Assembly: GCA_002500665.1 (NCBI GenBank)
Contig: DLRY01000101.1
Coordinates: 1 to 36,327 of the forward strand
DNA from: Opitutia bacterium UBA7876
Lineage (GTDB): Bacteria > Verrucomicrobiota > Verrucomicrobiia > Opitutales > Seribacteraceae
DNA length: 36,327 nucleotides
Direction of reading: 5' to 3'
Part shown: positions 7,589 to 15,075 of the stretch, piece after piece
How the letters are laid out: every line of letters starts with the position of its first letter
Numbering within the stretch: position 1 is the stretch's first letter
Notes under the pieces: generated by a model
The model's database searches: none
Told to the model about the DNA's origin: nothing
Seen by the model: only the letters and a program-made list of their open reading frames with translations
Program-made: the position numbers and the translations under genes

Positions 7589-8808
7589 CACTCGCTCTTA
7601 TTGAAGTCGACGTATTCCTCGCTGACGTCGCTGGACCAGACCTCGCTTTCACCAGTACCCAAGTTGAGGTTCATGGTGATGCTGAATTCCTTGGCCGAGA
7701 CAGCGTCCTCCCACCGGCCCTGATTCTCGTAAACAGGTTCTCCCTTGGACAAGACTGGAACTTCGTCGTAGAACAAGTCGACGAGGCTGAAGTCCAGCCC
7801 GATCCTTGCATAACCTGCCGCGTCGATGATTCTTCCCCAGTTCGGGTCCGATCCATACCAAGAGGTTTTGACCAAAAGTGAGTTGGCGATGCAACGGGCG
7901 ACCTTCTCGGCAGAGGAATGATTCGGGGCTCCGGTTACGCGCAAACGGACGAATTTGGTTACTTTCTCTCCATCGAAGACGCATTTGCGGGCCAGGCAGG
8001 AGCAGACTGCCTCGACGGCTTGGGAGAAAAGATTCTGCAGAGCCTTGTTTTCGTCATCGATTCGAAGACCGGAGTTTCCATTGGCGAGGATGAGCACCGA
8101 GTCGTTGGTGCTCATGTCGCCGTCTATGGTGATGCGGTTGAAGGAACGGTTCACAGCCTGCTTGAGTAACTTCTGGAGCAAGGGGGAGGATGCGCCGGCA
8201 TCCGTGGTTAGGAAGGCGAGCATGGTCGCCATGTCGGGCTCGATCATGCCGGCTCCCTTGACTACCCCGCCTACGGTGATTTCCCCCACCGGGGAGTCGA
8301 ATTTGGCGGAACAGGACTTGGTGCAGGTGTCGGAGGTGAGGATCGCTTCCTGAAAGGCCTTGGCTCCGTCGAACTCGTTACGGATGTCGTCGGCGGCATC
8401 CTTTATGCCCGCCGTGATTCGGCTGATCGGTAGACGCGTCCCGATCCGACCGGTCGAGCACACCAGGATTTCCTTGGAATGAAGGTTGAGGTGCCTGGCT
8501 ACCTCGGAAGACATCTTCGCGGCATCGGAGTCACCCTGCTCGCCGGTGCAGGCGTTGGCGTTTCCGCTATTGGCCACGATGCCATGAAACTTCGCCCGTG
8601 GGTCGGAAAGAAGCTTCTGGCAATAAAGCACCGGGGCTGCCTTTACGTCGTTGGTCGTAAAAACCCCCGCTGCGGAACAGGGTTTTTTCGAGAAGACGAT
8701 ACCTAGGTCGAGTCTCCCGTCCCTCTTGCCCTTTACGTCGCAATGAACGCCCGAACAGAAGAAACCCCTAGGCTCCGTCAATCCATCCCCGTTTTCAAAA
8801 AACTTCAT
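7588..8808 (-). CDS. argJ: Bifunctional glutamate N-acetyltransferase / ornithine acetyltransferase
   Basis: ArgJ moves the acetyl group from N-acetylornithine to glutamate, closing the acetyl cycle, and in bifunctional forms also uses acetyl-CoA. The 406-residue precursor is self-cleaving. The cleavage motif KGAGMIEPDMATML places the new N-terminal nucleophile at Thr195, giving an alpha chain of 194 and a beta chain of 212 residues. Other family marks are VANSGNANACTG, STGRIG and WGRIIDAAGYA. Presence of argJ in place of argE and argA signals the cyclic pathway; whether this one is mono- or bifunctional cannot be told from sequence alone. Its ATG overlaps the argC stop by 4 nt and is one of the few starts here preceded by a good Shine-Dalgarno (GGGAGGGG, inside argC). 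Confidence 0.96.
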   Translation of the reverse strand: MKFFENGDGLTEPRGFFCSGVHCDVKGKRDGRLDLGIVFSKKPCSAAGVFTTNDVKAAPVLYCQKLLSDPRAKFHGIVANSGNANACTGEQGDSDAAKMSSEVARHLNLHSKEILVCSTGRIGTRLPISRITAGIKDAADDIRNEFDGAKAFQEAILTSDTCTKSCSAKFDSPVGEITVGGVVKGAGMIEPDMATMLAFLTTDAGASSPLLQKLLKQAVNRSFNRITIDGDMSTNDSVLILANGNSGLRIDDENKALQNLFSQAVEAVCSCLARKCVFDGEKVTKFVRLRVTGAPNHSSAEKVARCIANSLLVKTSWYGSDPNWGRIIDAAGYARIGLDFSLVDLFYDEVPVLSKGEPVYENQGRWEDAVSAKEFSITMNLNLGTGESEVWSSDVSEEYVDFNKSE

Positions 8809-9839
8809 GACAACCCCTCCCCCTCTTCATAGCCCTGGCAAACGTTCATGGCCTGGATGGCCTGGCCTCCCGCGCCCTTGATGAGGTTGTCTTCCGCGGA
8901 GCAAAGGACGTACCTGCCGGTTCTAGGATCCGCGTGAACCGAGAGATCGATCCTGTTGGTACCGGTTACGTGAGCGACGTCGGGAAACTCTCCTTCCGGC
9001 AATAGGTTTACGAAAGGGCGGTGGTCGAAAATCCGGCGCCAGCAATCGATAACCTTTTCCCTGTCCAATTCCCCCTCCGCCAGAGCGGAGATAGTCGTGC
9101 ATATCCCCCTGTTCATGGGGGCCAAGTGAGGATGAAAGGAAAGGACTACTTCCTTGGAATGCCGCCTTGAAAGAAGCGAGAGTTGCTCTTCGATCTCCGA
9201 AAGGTGCCTGTGCTTGGGCAGACCATAGGCTCCGGCGCTTTCGTTTCTCTCGCAATAGAGCAGTTTTTCAGTGGCATTTCTTCCGGCCCCACTGACGCCG
9301 CTCATGGAATTGGCAATAATCCCTTCTTCCTTAACGATTTTTTCCGTTAGAAGAATGGAGAGAGGAATAAGGATGCTGGTCGGGTAACAACCCGGAGAGG
9401 CGATCAAGGGTGAAATTTCCCATGAAAGCTCGTACAGTTCGGGTAATCCGTAGGATGCCTTGGCCAACCATTCGGGAGCGGGGTGAGGTTGGCCATAAAA
9501 CTCCTCGTAGGTTTCAGCTGAATTGAGCCGGAAATCCGCTGAAAGATCGATTACCTTCTTGCCTGCATCAAGGAGAGGGACGGCAAATTCGGCGGCCGTT
9601 CCGTGAGGCAGGGCAAGGAAGAAAAGGTCGCAATCCCCCTCCGCAAGTTCATTTATGGAGGGATTCGAGAAAGACAGGGCGCACTTCCTTCCCCTAAGCT
9701 TGGGTATGCAGTCCTCGACTCGCTTCCCGTCAAGGGAGCGCGAGGTGACGGCGCAAAGAGTCACCTTAGGATGATCGAGCAGAAGAGAAACGAGTTCCCT
9801 GCCCGAGTATCCTGACGCGCCTATTATGCAAATGTTCAT
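8805..9839 (-). CDS. argC: N-acetyl-gamma-glutamyl-phosphate reductase
   Basis: ArgC reduces N-acetylglutamyl phosphate with NADPH to the semialdehyde. The 344-residue protein starts MNICIIGASGYSGREL, a Rossmann dinucleotide-binding loop, and carries the active-site cysteine C151 in ASPGCYPTS and the later GAGRNATEKLL and HRHLSEIEEQL segments of the type 1 enzyme. It is the first gene of the argCJBDFG cluster. Its start lies only 33 nt beyond the base of the rpsI terminator, and no convincing promoter or Shine-Dalgarno fits between them, so expression by partial readthrough from the ribosomal genes or from a promoter inside the hairpin region must be considered. Confidence 0.96.
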   Translation of the reverse strand: MNICIIGASGYSGRELVSLLLDHPKVTLCAVTSRSLDGKRVEDCIPKLRGRKCALSFSNPSINELAEGDCDLFFLALPHGTAAEFAVPLLDAGKKVIDLSADFRLNSAETYEEFYGQPHPAPEWLAKASYGLPELYELSWEISPLIASPGCYPTSILIPLSILLTEKIVKEEGIIANSMSGVSGAGRNATEKLLYCERNESAGAYGLPKHRHLSEIEEQLSLLSRRHSKEVVLSFHPHLAPMNRGICTTISALAEGELDREKVIDCWRRIFDHRPFVNLLPEGEFPDVAHVTGTNRIDLSVHADPRTGRYVLCSAEDNLIKGAGGQAIQAMNVCQGYEEGEGLS

Positions 9840-9862
9840 GGAAATGGAATGGAGTGATTTGT

Positions 9863-9904
9863 CTTAAAAGAACAGACCCCTCGGTGGGTGTTCCGAAGGG
9901 TCTG
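9863..9904 (-). terminator. Intrinsic terminator of rplM-rpsI, just ahead of argC
   Basis: Read on the minus strand, CAGACCCTTCGG (9904-9893) pairs with CCGAGGGGTCTG (9884-9873) as a 12-bp stem with a single G-U pair and an 8-nt loop, followed by TTCTTTTAAG. It starts 23 nt after the rpsI stop. The U run is interrupted by one C, so termination may be incomplete, which matters because argC begins 33 nt downstream. Confidence 0.75.
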
Positions 9905-9927
9905 CAGGTAAAGTTTTCTTAAATCGC

Positions 9928-10332
9928 TTAGCGTTTCGAGAATTGGAATCTCTTCCTGGCCCCCGGTTGACCCGTTTTCTTTCTTTCTATCTTACGGGGA
10001 TCTCGTCGCAAATGGCCTTCCCTCTTAAGTGGTACCCGTAGTTCGGGGTCCATCTTTTCAAGAGCCCTCGAAAGACCATGCCTGATGGCTCCGGATTGTC
10101 CGGCGCATCCTCCCCCGGAGACATTTACTGAAACGTCTATGCTTTCGGTCTTTTCAACGGTTGCCAAGGGGGACAGAACGATCCTCCTGTTCTGCTCGGT
10201 CTTGCAGTATTCGGCAACGTCCCGGCCATTGATCAGGTATTTCCCGCTTCCTTCCTTGATTCTAACCCGGGCGGTGCTGGTCTTCCTGCGACCCGTTCCG
10301 ATAAATTCTGTGCTCTTTGATTTCGCGCTCAT
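9928..10332 (-). CDS. rpsI: 30S ribosomal protein S9
   Basis: S9 is a universal small-subunit protein whose C-terminal tail reaches the decoding site. The 134-residue product shows GTGRRKTSTARVRI near the N-terminus, GGGCAGQSGAIRHGLSRAL in the middle, RRDPRKIERKKTGQPGARK, and the invariant basic end QFSKR. It follows rplM by 11 nt, the standard L13-S9 pair. The strong hairpin after it marks the end of this ribosomal unit. Confidence 0.97.
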   Translation of the reverse strand: MSAKSKSTEFIGTGRRKTSTARVRIKEGSGKYLINGRDVAEYCKTEQNRRIVLSPLATVEKTESIDVSVNVSGGGCAGQSGAIRHGLSRALEKMDPELRVPLKREGHLRRDPRKIERKKTGQPGARKRFQFSKR

Positions 10333-10343
10333 TTAAAAAGTGA

Positions 10344-10769
10344 TCAGATTAAGGGGGTGGGCTGTTGCGCTTCGTGGGGATGATCTTCCCCGGGGTATAC
10401 CTTGAGCTTCTTCAACATTGCGCTGGCAAGCTTGTTCTTGGGAAGCATTCCTTTTACCGCATTGGTGATGAGGAATTCCGGGCGCTTCTCTCGGAAATCC
10501 GCTACGCTCCTGTATTTCTCACCACCCATGTAGCCGCTGTAAAACATGTATTTCTTCTGCTCTTCCTTGGCTCCAGTAAGCTTTACCTTGGAGGCGTTTG
10601 TTACGATGACGTAGTCACCCGTATCAACGTGAGGCGTATAAATAGGCTTGTGCCGACCGCGCAGGGCGTTGGCGATCTGAACCGCCAACCTGCCAAGTAT
10701 CTGGTCGGTGGCATCCACAATTTTCCAATCGTGGGTGGCGGTTTCCGATTTTGCTAAGGTTGTCTTCAT
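10344..10769 (-). CDS. rplM: 50S ribosomal protein L13
   Basis: L13 is an early-assembly large-subunit protein. The 141-residue product has the family core WKIVDATDQILGRLA, the VDTGDYVIVTNASKVKLTG segment, and NAVKGMLPKNKLA followed by KLKVYPGEDHPHEAQQP. The segment before the core is a few residues longer than in E. coli. No Shine-Dalgarno precedes the ATG at 10769; the upstream 90 nt contain TTGACG at 10828-10823 (minus), a possible -35 element, but no matching -10 that I would defend. Confidence 0.97.
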   Translation of the reverse strand: MKTTLAKSETATHDWKIVDATDQILGRLAVQIANALRGRHKPIYTPHVDTGDYVIVTNASKVKLTGAKEEQKKYMFYSGYMGGEKYRSVADFREKRPEFLITNAVKGMLPKNKLASAMLKKLKVYPGEDHPHEAQQPTPLI

Positions 10770-10859
10770 CTGGGAAAGTAGAGAAAAGTTCCAAAATGAA
10801 CGAAAAGCAATCGTTCGTCAACCGAACAATTACGGTGGGGAAGGCAGGCGAGGGGAAGC

Positions 10860-11258
10860 CTAGAACTGGCCCGTACCCAAGTCGGTTAGGGTTTGGTCGT
10901 AGAATTTGCGACCGTATCCCATGACCCTGTCGGTATTGTCGAACACGACGGGCATGTAGCGTTGCTCGATGTCTTTCTCGGCAAGGGTTCCGACGGTCCC
11001 GCCCTTACGGATCTTGTAAAACCAGACGCTCCCCCAATCGTATCCCTCTACGTAGTTTGCAATTCCCGACAACTCAAAGACTTGTCCCTTGGTCATGCCA
11101 ACGGCCAACCCCATGAGGTTTTCTATGTTTTCCTTGATTTCGCCGTCGTCCTTGGAAAACGGATTGCCTCCTCCTCCACGGGTGCATCCGAGAAGGCTGA
11201 AGATCAGTGCCGCGAGGCAGAGAATACGGAGGGAAAATTGGGGATATCTTTCACTCAT
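10860..11258 (-). CDS. Small lipoprotein with BamE/SmpA-like features
   Basis: The 132-residue product starts MSERYPQF and has a signal peptide ending in the lipobox LLGC, with the lipidated cysteine at 25, followed by a glycine run (TRGGGG). The mature part contains VGMTKGQV (a BamE/SmpA hallmark: a short helix announced by GMTxxQV), then a W-x-F-Y-K strand and PVVFDNTDRVMGYGRKFY, the usual VxFDxxGxV pattern. I infer a BamE-like fold and location in the outer or inner membrane leaflet. Membership in the Bam complex is not shown. The ATG at 11258 is chosen because of the signal peptide; the longer open frame would run into htpG. It lies 97 nt after the htpG stop and ends 90 nt before rplM. 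Confidence 0.8.
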   Translation of the reverse strand: MSERYPQFSLRILCLAALIFSLLGCTRGGGGNPFSKDDGEIKENIENLMGLAVGMTKGQVFELSGIANYVEGYDWGSVWFYKIRKGGTVGTLAEKDIEQRYMPVVFDNTDRVMGYGRKFYDQTLTDLGTGQF

Positions 11259-11319
11259 GACTAATTGTTTTTCATGGTTTCGGAAATTTCGCAATATCAA
11301 TTTTCCCATAACATCAAAG

Positions 11320-11344
11320 GACAAAATAAAACGCGAATTTTGTC
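11320..11344. repeat. Perfect 8-bp inverted repeat between htpG and the lipoprotein gene
   Basis: GACAAAAT (11320-11327) and ATTTTGTC (11337-11344) are exact inverse complements separated by 9 nt. The site begins 11 nt downstream of the htpG stop and lies 61 nt upstream of the lipoprotein start. It has no U tract on either strand, so it is a poor intrinsic terminator. It may be a weak transcript-end hairpin or a dimeric repressor site. The A/T-rich arms make a chance origin possible. Confidence 0.35.
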
Positions 11345-11355
11345 TCTGTGGAAAT

Positions 11356-13218
11356 TTAGTCCCCGGAAGCGGCGAGTTTCTCCAGAGCCTTGTAGCTCCG
11401 GGCAATCATTTCCCTCGGATCGTCCAGAAGATTGGCCGAGGCCATGGCGTTGTCCAGCAATTGCTCGGCAATCAGGGAGGCCGTCTCTCCATCCTTCTCC
11501 TTTAGTCCGTTGAGCCCCTTGATGATGGCATGCCTCGGGTTAATCTGGAGCTTGACGGAAGGGGCGGGCATGGCGCCCTCCATACCTTGCATCATCTGCA
11601 TGACTCTTCTGCCGGAGGGTCCTCCCATGCCGTCCCCCCCGACGATGCAGACAGGGCTTTCGATCAGCCGATCGCCGGTTTCCACATCGGATACCTTTTC
11701 CCCGAGAGAATCCTTCAGCCAAGCGCAGAGTTCCTTGGTCTGCTTCTTTCCAAGGCTTCTGCCCTTGAGCTTTTGCTCGATTTCCTCGAGTTCGAAATCC
11801 TCCGAGTCGGCCGAGACGATCTTCTTATCCGAGAATTCCCTGATCGCCTGCATGACGTACTCGTCCACCGGTTCGGTCAGGAGAAGTACCTCGAGTCCCC
11901 TGGCGGCAGGCGCTTCCAGGTAGGGCCCGGCTTCGATGGATTCACGGCTCTTGCCAAAAAGAAAGAGGATCTCCTTCTGGTCCGAGGCCATGCGGTCGAG
12001 ATACGAGTCCAAGCCGGTCAACTTTCCTGGTTCGAGGGCGGTGGACTCGAAGCGCAGAAGCTTGGCCAGGTCCTCGCGATAGGTAAAGTCGGTGGCGGCG
12101 CCTTCCTTGATCATGAGACCGAACTCACTCCAGAACTCGAGGTAGGTTTTTTCCTCCTTTTTGGACTGTTCCCTCAGAAAGCGCAGAAACCGCTTCGTCA
12201 GGACTTGGTTGAGTTTACGCAGAAGTTCGCTGTCCTGCATCGTCTCGCGAGAGACGTTGAGGGGTAGATCCGAGCTGTCGACCACCCCCCTGAGAAACCT
12301 CAGCCACTCCGGGAAAAGGCCCTTTGGCTCGGCATCGATCAGCACTTTTCTGCAGTGAAGGGCGACCTTGTTTTCGTTACGGAACATCCCCATCTTCTCC
12401 ATGTTGCGCTTCGGGACGAAGAGAAGGGCATTGATTTCGAGGGGAGCATCCGCACTGAAGTGCATCTTCATCGAGGGCCCCTCGTAATCGTTGGACTGAA
12501 ACTTGTAGAACTCCTCGTATTCCTCCTCCTTTATCTCATTCTTGGAACGCATCCAGATTGCGTCGACGGTGTTGACCTTCTCCCCATTGACGGAAACCGG
12601 AAACTGGACGAAGGCGGAATATTTTCTGATGATCTCCTTGATCCTGTCCTCCTTCGCGAACTCAGAAAAATCCTCCTTCAGCTTGATCACCATCTTGGTT
12701 CCGCGTCCTTGCTCCTCCGCGGCCTCGATGGAGTAGGATCCGTCGCCGTTGCTTTTCCAGCATTGACCGTCCCCATTGGGGTTCCAGGTCCGCGTAAACG
12801 CCTGGACTTCGTCGGCGACCATGAACACGCTGTAGAACCCTACGCCGAATTTTCCGATTAGGGCCTCGTTCGCATCCCCTTCCGACTTGAGGGCCTCCAT
12901 GAACTCCTTCGAACCGGAGTGGGCGATGGTGCCGAGGTTTTCAACCAGTTCGTCCTTGGTCATCCCAATACCGAAATCCTGGATGGTCAGTTGGTTCGAT
13001 GCGTCGTCCGTTGAGACGTTGATTTCGAGATCGAGCTCTTCATCGAAGACGTTTTTCTCGGTAAGCTGCAGTCGACGCAGCTTTTCCAAAGCATCGGATG
13101 CGTTGGAGATCAGTTCGCGGACGAAAATTTCCTTGTCCTTGTAAAGAGAGTTCACGACGATATCGAGTACCTGTTTGGTCTCCGCCTGAAACTCGTGGGT
13201 GCTTGCCTTTTTGCTCAT
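11356..13218 (-). CDS. htpG: Chaperone HtpG (Hsp90 family)
   Basis: HtpG is the cytosolic bacterial Hsp90, an ATP-driven dimeric chaperone acting late in folding, often with DnaK/J. At 620 residues it matches the E. coli length. The N-terminal GHKL ATPase shows FVRELISNASDALEKLR (32-48, with N39), DFGIGM (81-86) and IGKFGVGFYSVFMVAD (121-136). The middle domain has the catalytic-loop region LPLNVSRE, and the C-terminal part ends in the dimerisation helices (LNGLKEKD to LAASGD). A candidate promoter, TTGATG-N16-TAGAAT, lies just upstream and predicts a leader of about 13 nt. The adjacent upstream gene encodes a J-domain protein, a sensible partner. No CIRCE element is seen. Confidence 0.97.
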   Translation of the reverse strand: MSKKASTHEFQAETKQVLDIVVNSLYKDKEIFVRELISNASDALEKLRRLQLTEKNVFDEELDLEINVSTDDASNQLTIQDFGIGMTKDELVENLGTIAHSGSKEFMEALKSEGDANEALIGKFGVGFYSVFMVADEVQAFTRTWNPNGDGQCWKSNGDGSYSIEAAEEQGRGTKMVIKLKEDFSEFAKEDRIKEIIRKYSAFVQFPVSVNGEKVNTVDAIWMRSKNEIKEEEYEEFYKFQSNDYEGPSMKMHFSADAPLEINALLFVPKRNMEKMGMFRNENKVALHCRKVLIDAEPKGLFPEWLRFLRGVVDSSDLPLNVSRETMQDSELLRKLNQVLTKRFLRFLREQSKKEEKTYLEFWSEFGLMIKEGAATDFTYREDLAKLLRFESTALEPGKLTGLDSYLDRMASDQKEILFLFGKSRESIEAGPYLEAPAARGLEVLLLTEPVDEYVMQAIREFSDKKIVSADSEDFELEEIEQKLKGRSLGKKQTKELCAWLKDSLGEKVSDVETGDRLIESPVCIVGGDGMGGPSGRRVMQMMQGMEGAMPAPSVKLQINPRHAIIKGLNGLKEKDGETASLIAEQLLDNAMASANLLDDPREMIARSYKALEKLAASGD

Positions 13219-13237
13219 GTTATCGAAAAAGCCTGCT

Positions 13238-13265
13238 ATTCTAGGAAGATACTGCTCGTCATCAA
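13238..13265 (-). promoter_or_regulatory. Candidate sigma70-type promoter of htpG
   Basis: On the minus strand TTGATG (13265-13260) is followed after 16 nt by TAGAAT (13243-13238, five of six matches to TATAAT). Transcription would begin about 13 nt before the htpG ATG. The -35 hexamer lies inside a perfect 7-bp inverted repeat, CATCAAG (13260-13266) and CTTGATG (13282-13288), which could be an operator. Confidence 0.4.
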
Positions 13266-13295
13266 GCGTGAACTGTCTGGTCTTGATGGGAGGAA

Positions 13296-13946
13296 TTACT
13301 CCTTTTCGCCGAACTTCTTCCTGAAGTATTCGTAGGCCTCGTTGATTTCCTTTGCCTTGATCTCGGCCACTTCCCTGATCTCCGGCCCCATGGCGCTCAC
13401 CCTGTCCGGGTGATACTGCGCAATCAGCGTCCGGTGGGCCGCCTTCAACTGCACTAGGTCGAAAGGCTGTTCGAGTCCAAGGACTTTCGCGAAGCCCTGT
13501 TCCTCGGGATCGCCGACAGGATCGGTCCGTACGGAAGCCGAGGAGGCCTCTTTCTTGCCTTCGGGTTCTGACTGCAGCGTTCCATTCTCGTTATCGGATT
13601 CGGGCGGGGCTTTCCCTCTTGGGTCTCGTCTTTCGCCGGATGGTTGAACGGGAGGCTTTTCCTCTTCCACGGTCTTTCCATCCTGTCTTCTCCTCAACCA
13701 GAACAGGTCAAGCCTCCAGAGCATCAGCCAGGAGATGAGGAAAAAGAAAGCCCAAGTAATCTTGGAGACGATGGAGGTCACCGCATTCGGGTCGGAACCA
13801 AAGGTTGCCCTCCAAAAGGGCCAAGCCTGATATCGGGCAAGGAGACCTTGGCTGAAATATTCCGCTACCACCAGCGAGAGGGCAAAGCCCATCAGTCCTC
13901 CGTAGACGAGTCGTCCCCTAAAGCCGGCGATAGCTTCCCTATTCAT
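13296..13946 (-). CDS. Membrane-anchored J-domain (DnaJ-like) protein
   Basis: The 216-residue product has two hydrophobic segments (about 13-36 and 58-84, the second followed by RRR, so the C-terminus should face the cytoplasm), a hydrophilic Pro/Glu/Ser-rich linker (90-150) and a C-terminal J domain (about 151-212). The J domain contains the essential HPD at 179-181 in RTLIAQYHPDRV and the helix III/IV signature EINEAYEYF. Glycine/phenylalanine and zinc domains of DnaJ are absent, so this is a class C J protein, predicted to recruit DnaK to the inner membrane; the client is unknown. The ATG at 13946 is the natural start. It sits 77 nt upstream of htpG on the same strand, which suggests a membrane-linked chaperone module, but separate transcription is likely because a promoter precedes htpG. 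Confidence 0.85.
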   Translation of the reverse strand: MNREAIAGFRGRLVYGGLMGFALSLVVAEYFSQGLLARYQAWPFWRATFGSDPNAVTSIVSKITWAFFFLISWLMLWRLDLFWLRRRQDGKTVEEEKPPVQPSGERRDPRGKAPPESDNENGTLQSEPEGKKEASSASVRTDPVGDPEEQGFAKVLGLEQPFDLVQLKAAHRTLIAQYHPDRVSAMGPEIREVAEIKAKEINEAYEYFRKKFGEKE

Positions 13947-14044
13947 GATCTCGAATCCCGCAAGTGTGCCCTGCGTCCTTCATATTGGGAACTGTCCCGA
14001 ACATACTTTGAAATAATAAAGGATGACTCCGCCGATGATTATGA

Positions 14045-14260
14045 TTGTCCAGCGATGGGTCCTTTTCATTGGAGGATTTTGTCAAATTTTTGGTCCGCGA
14101 ACAACAAGATTCTGAGTTCCTTTCCTCACTTACTTCGCTTTGCTCAGCTCCCGTCCCGGCTGAAACCCTTGTCTTGGGGGAGGCCGACAGAAGGCTGCTC
14201 AGGGAAGCTTGTCGGGTTCTTCAGGGGTTTATTCCAATTCCGATCGAAAAATGGTGGTAG
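14045..14260 (+). CDS. Possible small protein of 71 residues
   Basis: This is the only plausible reading frame in the 308 nt between the J-protein gene and tRNA-Tyr. It opens with TTG directly after two in-frame stops and ends TAG at 14258-14260. The product (MSSDGSFSLEDFVKFL at the start; LGEADRRLLREACRVLQGF later) looks like an amphipathic helical protein with balanced charge and mixed codons, without signal peptide. Against it: no Shine-Dalgarno, a weak start codon, and its last 9 nt lie antisense to the 3' end of the tRNA gene. It may be a real small gene, a decayed remnant of a longer gene, or chance. Confidence 0.3.
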   Translation: MSSDGSFSLEDFVKFLVREQQDSEFLSSLTSLCSAPVPAETLVLGEADRRLLREACRVLQGFIPIPIEKWW

Positions 14261-14338
14261 GGGTCGGATTCGAACCGACGAACGCACGAAGCGGGCGGAT
14301 TTACAGTCCGCATCCTTTAGCCACTTGGATACCCTACC
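14252..14338 (-). tRNA. tRNA-Tyr (anticodon GUA), CCA encoded
   Basis: Read on the minus strand, the gene begins GGTAGGG, which pairs with CCCTACC at the 3' end, followed by discriminator A and an encoded CCA. The anticodon arm GCGGACTGTAAATCCGC has GTA in a 7-nt loop. The variable arm is long, as in class II tRNAs (Ser, Leu, Tyr), and the T arm contains GGTTCGAATCC. The body is 84 nt without CCA, the usual size for bacterial tRNA-Tyr. Confidence 0.96.
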
Positions 14339-14355
14339 GGTTAAGGAAAAGGGAG

Positions 14356-14383
14356 ATAGTAAGGGAGATTCTCGGGCTTGCAA
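14356..14383 (-). promoter_or_regulatory. Candidate promoter of tRNA-Tyr
   Basis: On the minus strand TTGCAA (14383-14378) and TACTAT (14361-14356) are separated by 16 nt and end 17 nt before the first base of the mature tRNA. Each hexamer matches four of six consensus bases. Position fits a tRNA promoter with a short 5' leader. Confidence 0.4.
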
Positions 14384-14442
14384 GACCATTGTCCCGCCAG
14401 AAAAAAATATTTCAAAGCTTGCTTGAATCCGACTCATTGGCA

Positions 14443-15069
14443 ATGATTACCTGCATGTGCCCTTTTCCGGGAAAGTCCGTCGTCGGGCTGACTGGGGGTA
14501 TTGCTTGCGGAAAGTCAGCCGCCCTTGAAATTTTCCTCAGGAACGGATGGGAAGCGATATCGACCGATCAGTTGGCCGCAGAGATTCTTGCCACCGATCA
14601 AACCGTGCGCGAGAAGTTGCTTGGCAGGTGGAAGATCGAAGTCTTCGATGAGCGGGGAATCGTTGACAAGAGGCGCATTGCTGAAATAGTCTTTAACGAG
14701 ACACGCGAAAGATCTTGGCTGGAAGGCGTGTTGCATCCCCTCATAAGGGAAGCTTGGCGGGAGAAGATCGAAAGTACCGACCAATCGCTTTTCGTGGTGG
14801 AGATCCCTCTTCTTTTTGAAAATGACCTGCAATCTCATTTCGTACGGACAATCTCACTCTTCGCTTCTCGCGAGCTGCAGCATCAGAGGCTGTTGGAGCG
14901 GGGATTGTCAGACCACCAAGCCAATGCCCGCATCGACTCCCAGATGGCGCCTGAGCGAAAGGCGGAGTTGGCCGACGTCGTCCTTCTTGGCTCAGGATCG
15001 CATGAGTTCCTTGAGAGACAAGTGCTTCTATTCCTAAACGCTTTTTCCGAAAAACAACCCCAACCATAA
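14443..15069 (+). CDS. coaE: Dephospho-CoA kinase
   Basis: CoaE phosphorylates dephospho-CoA, the last step of coenzyme A synthesis. The 208-residue product carries the P-loop GGIACGKS (18-25) within VVGLTGGIACGKS, the ISTDQLAAEI segment with the substrate-binding aspartate, the LHPLIRE motif and the family signature VVEIPLLFE. Two in-frame ATGs (14443 and 14455) are possible. I chose the first, though only the second leaves the usual short run before the P-loop strand. The frame is open further upstream, but that part crosses the tRNA gene antisense and has no homology. The stop is 6 nt before the rho start, so the two are co-transcribed. Confidence 0.93.
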   Translation: MITCMCPFPGKSVVGLTGGIACGKSAALEIFLRNGWEAISTDQLAAEILATDQTVREKLLGRWKIEVFDERGIVDKRRIAEIVFNETRERSWLEGVLHPLIREAWREKIESTDQSLFVVEIPLLFENDLQSHFVRTISLFASRELQHQRLLERGLSDHQANARIDSQMAPERKAELADVVLLGSGSHEFLERQVLLFLNAFSEKQPQP

Positions 15070-15075
15070 CTTTTT

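Noticed and set aside
13260..13288. Inverted repeat before htpG considered as a CIRCE element
   Set aside because: CIRCE is TTAGCACTC-N9-GAGTGCTAA; these arms (CATCAAG/CTTGATG, 15-nt spacer) do not match, so HrcA control is not claimed.
13644..14426. Plus-strand frame of 260 residues
   Set aside because: It lies antisense to the J-protein gene and crosses the tRNA gene; there is no recognisable domain and the J protein is clearly the coding strand.
14144..14443. Minus-strand frame of 99 residues containing VSKWLKDADCKSA and VRIRPLPP
   Set aside because: This is the well-known spurious translation of a tRNA gene; the region is tRNA-Tyr and its promoter.
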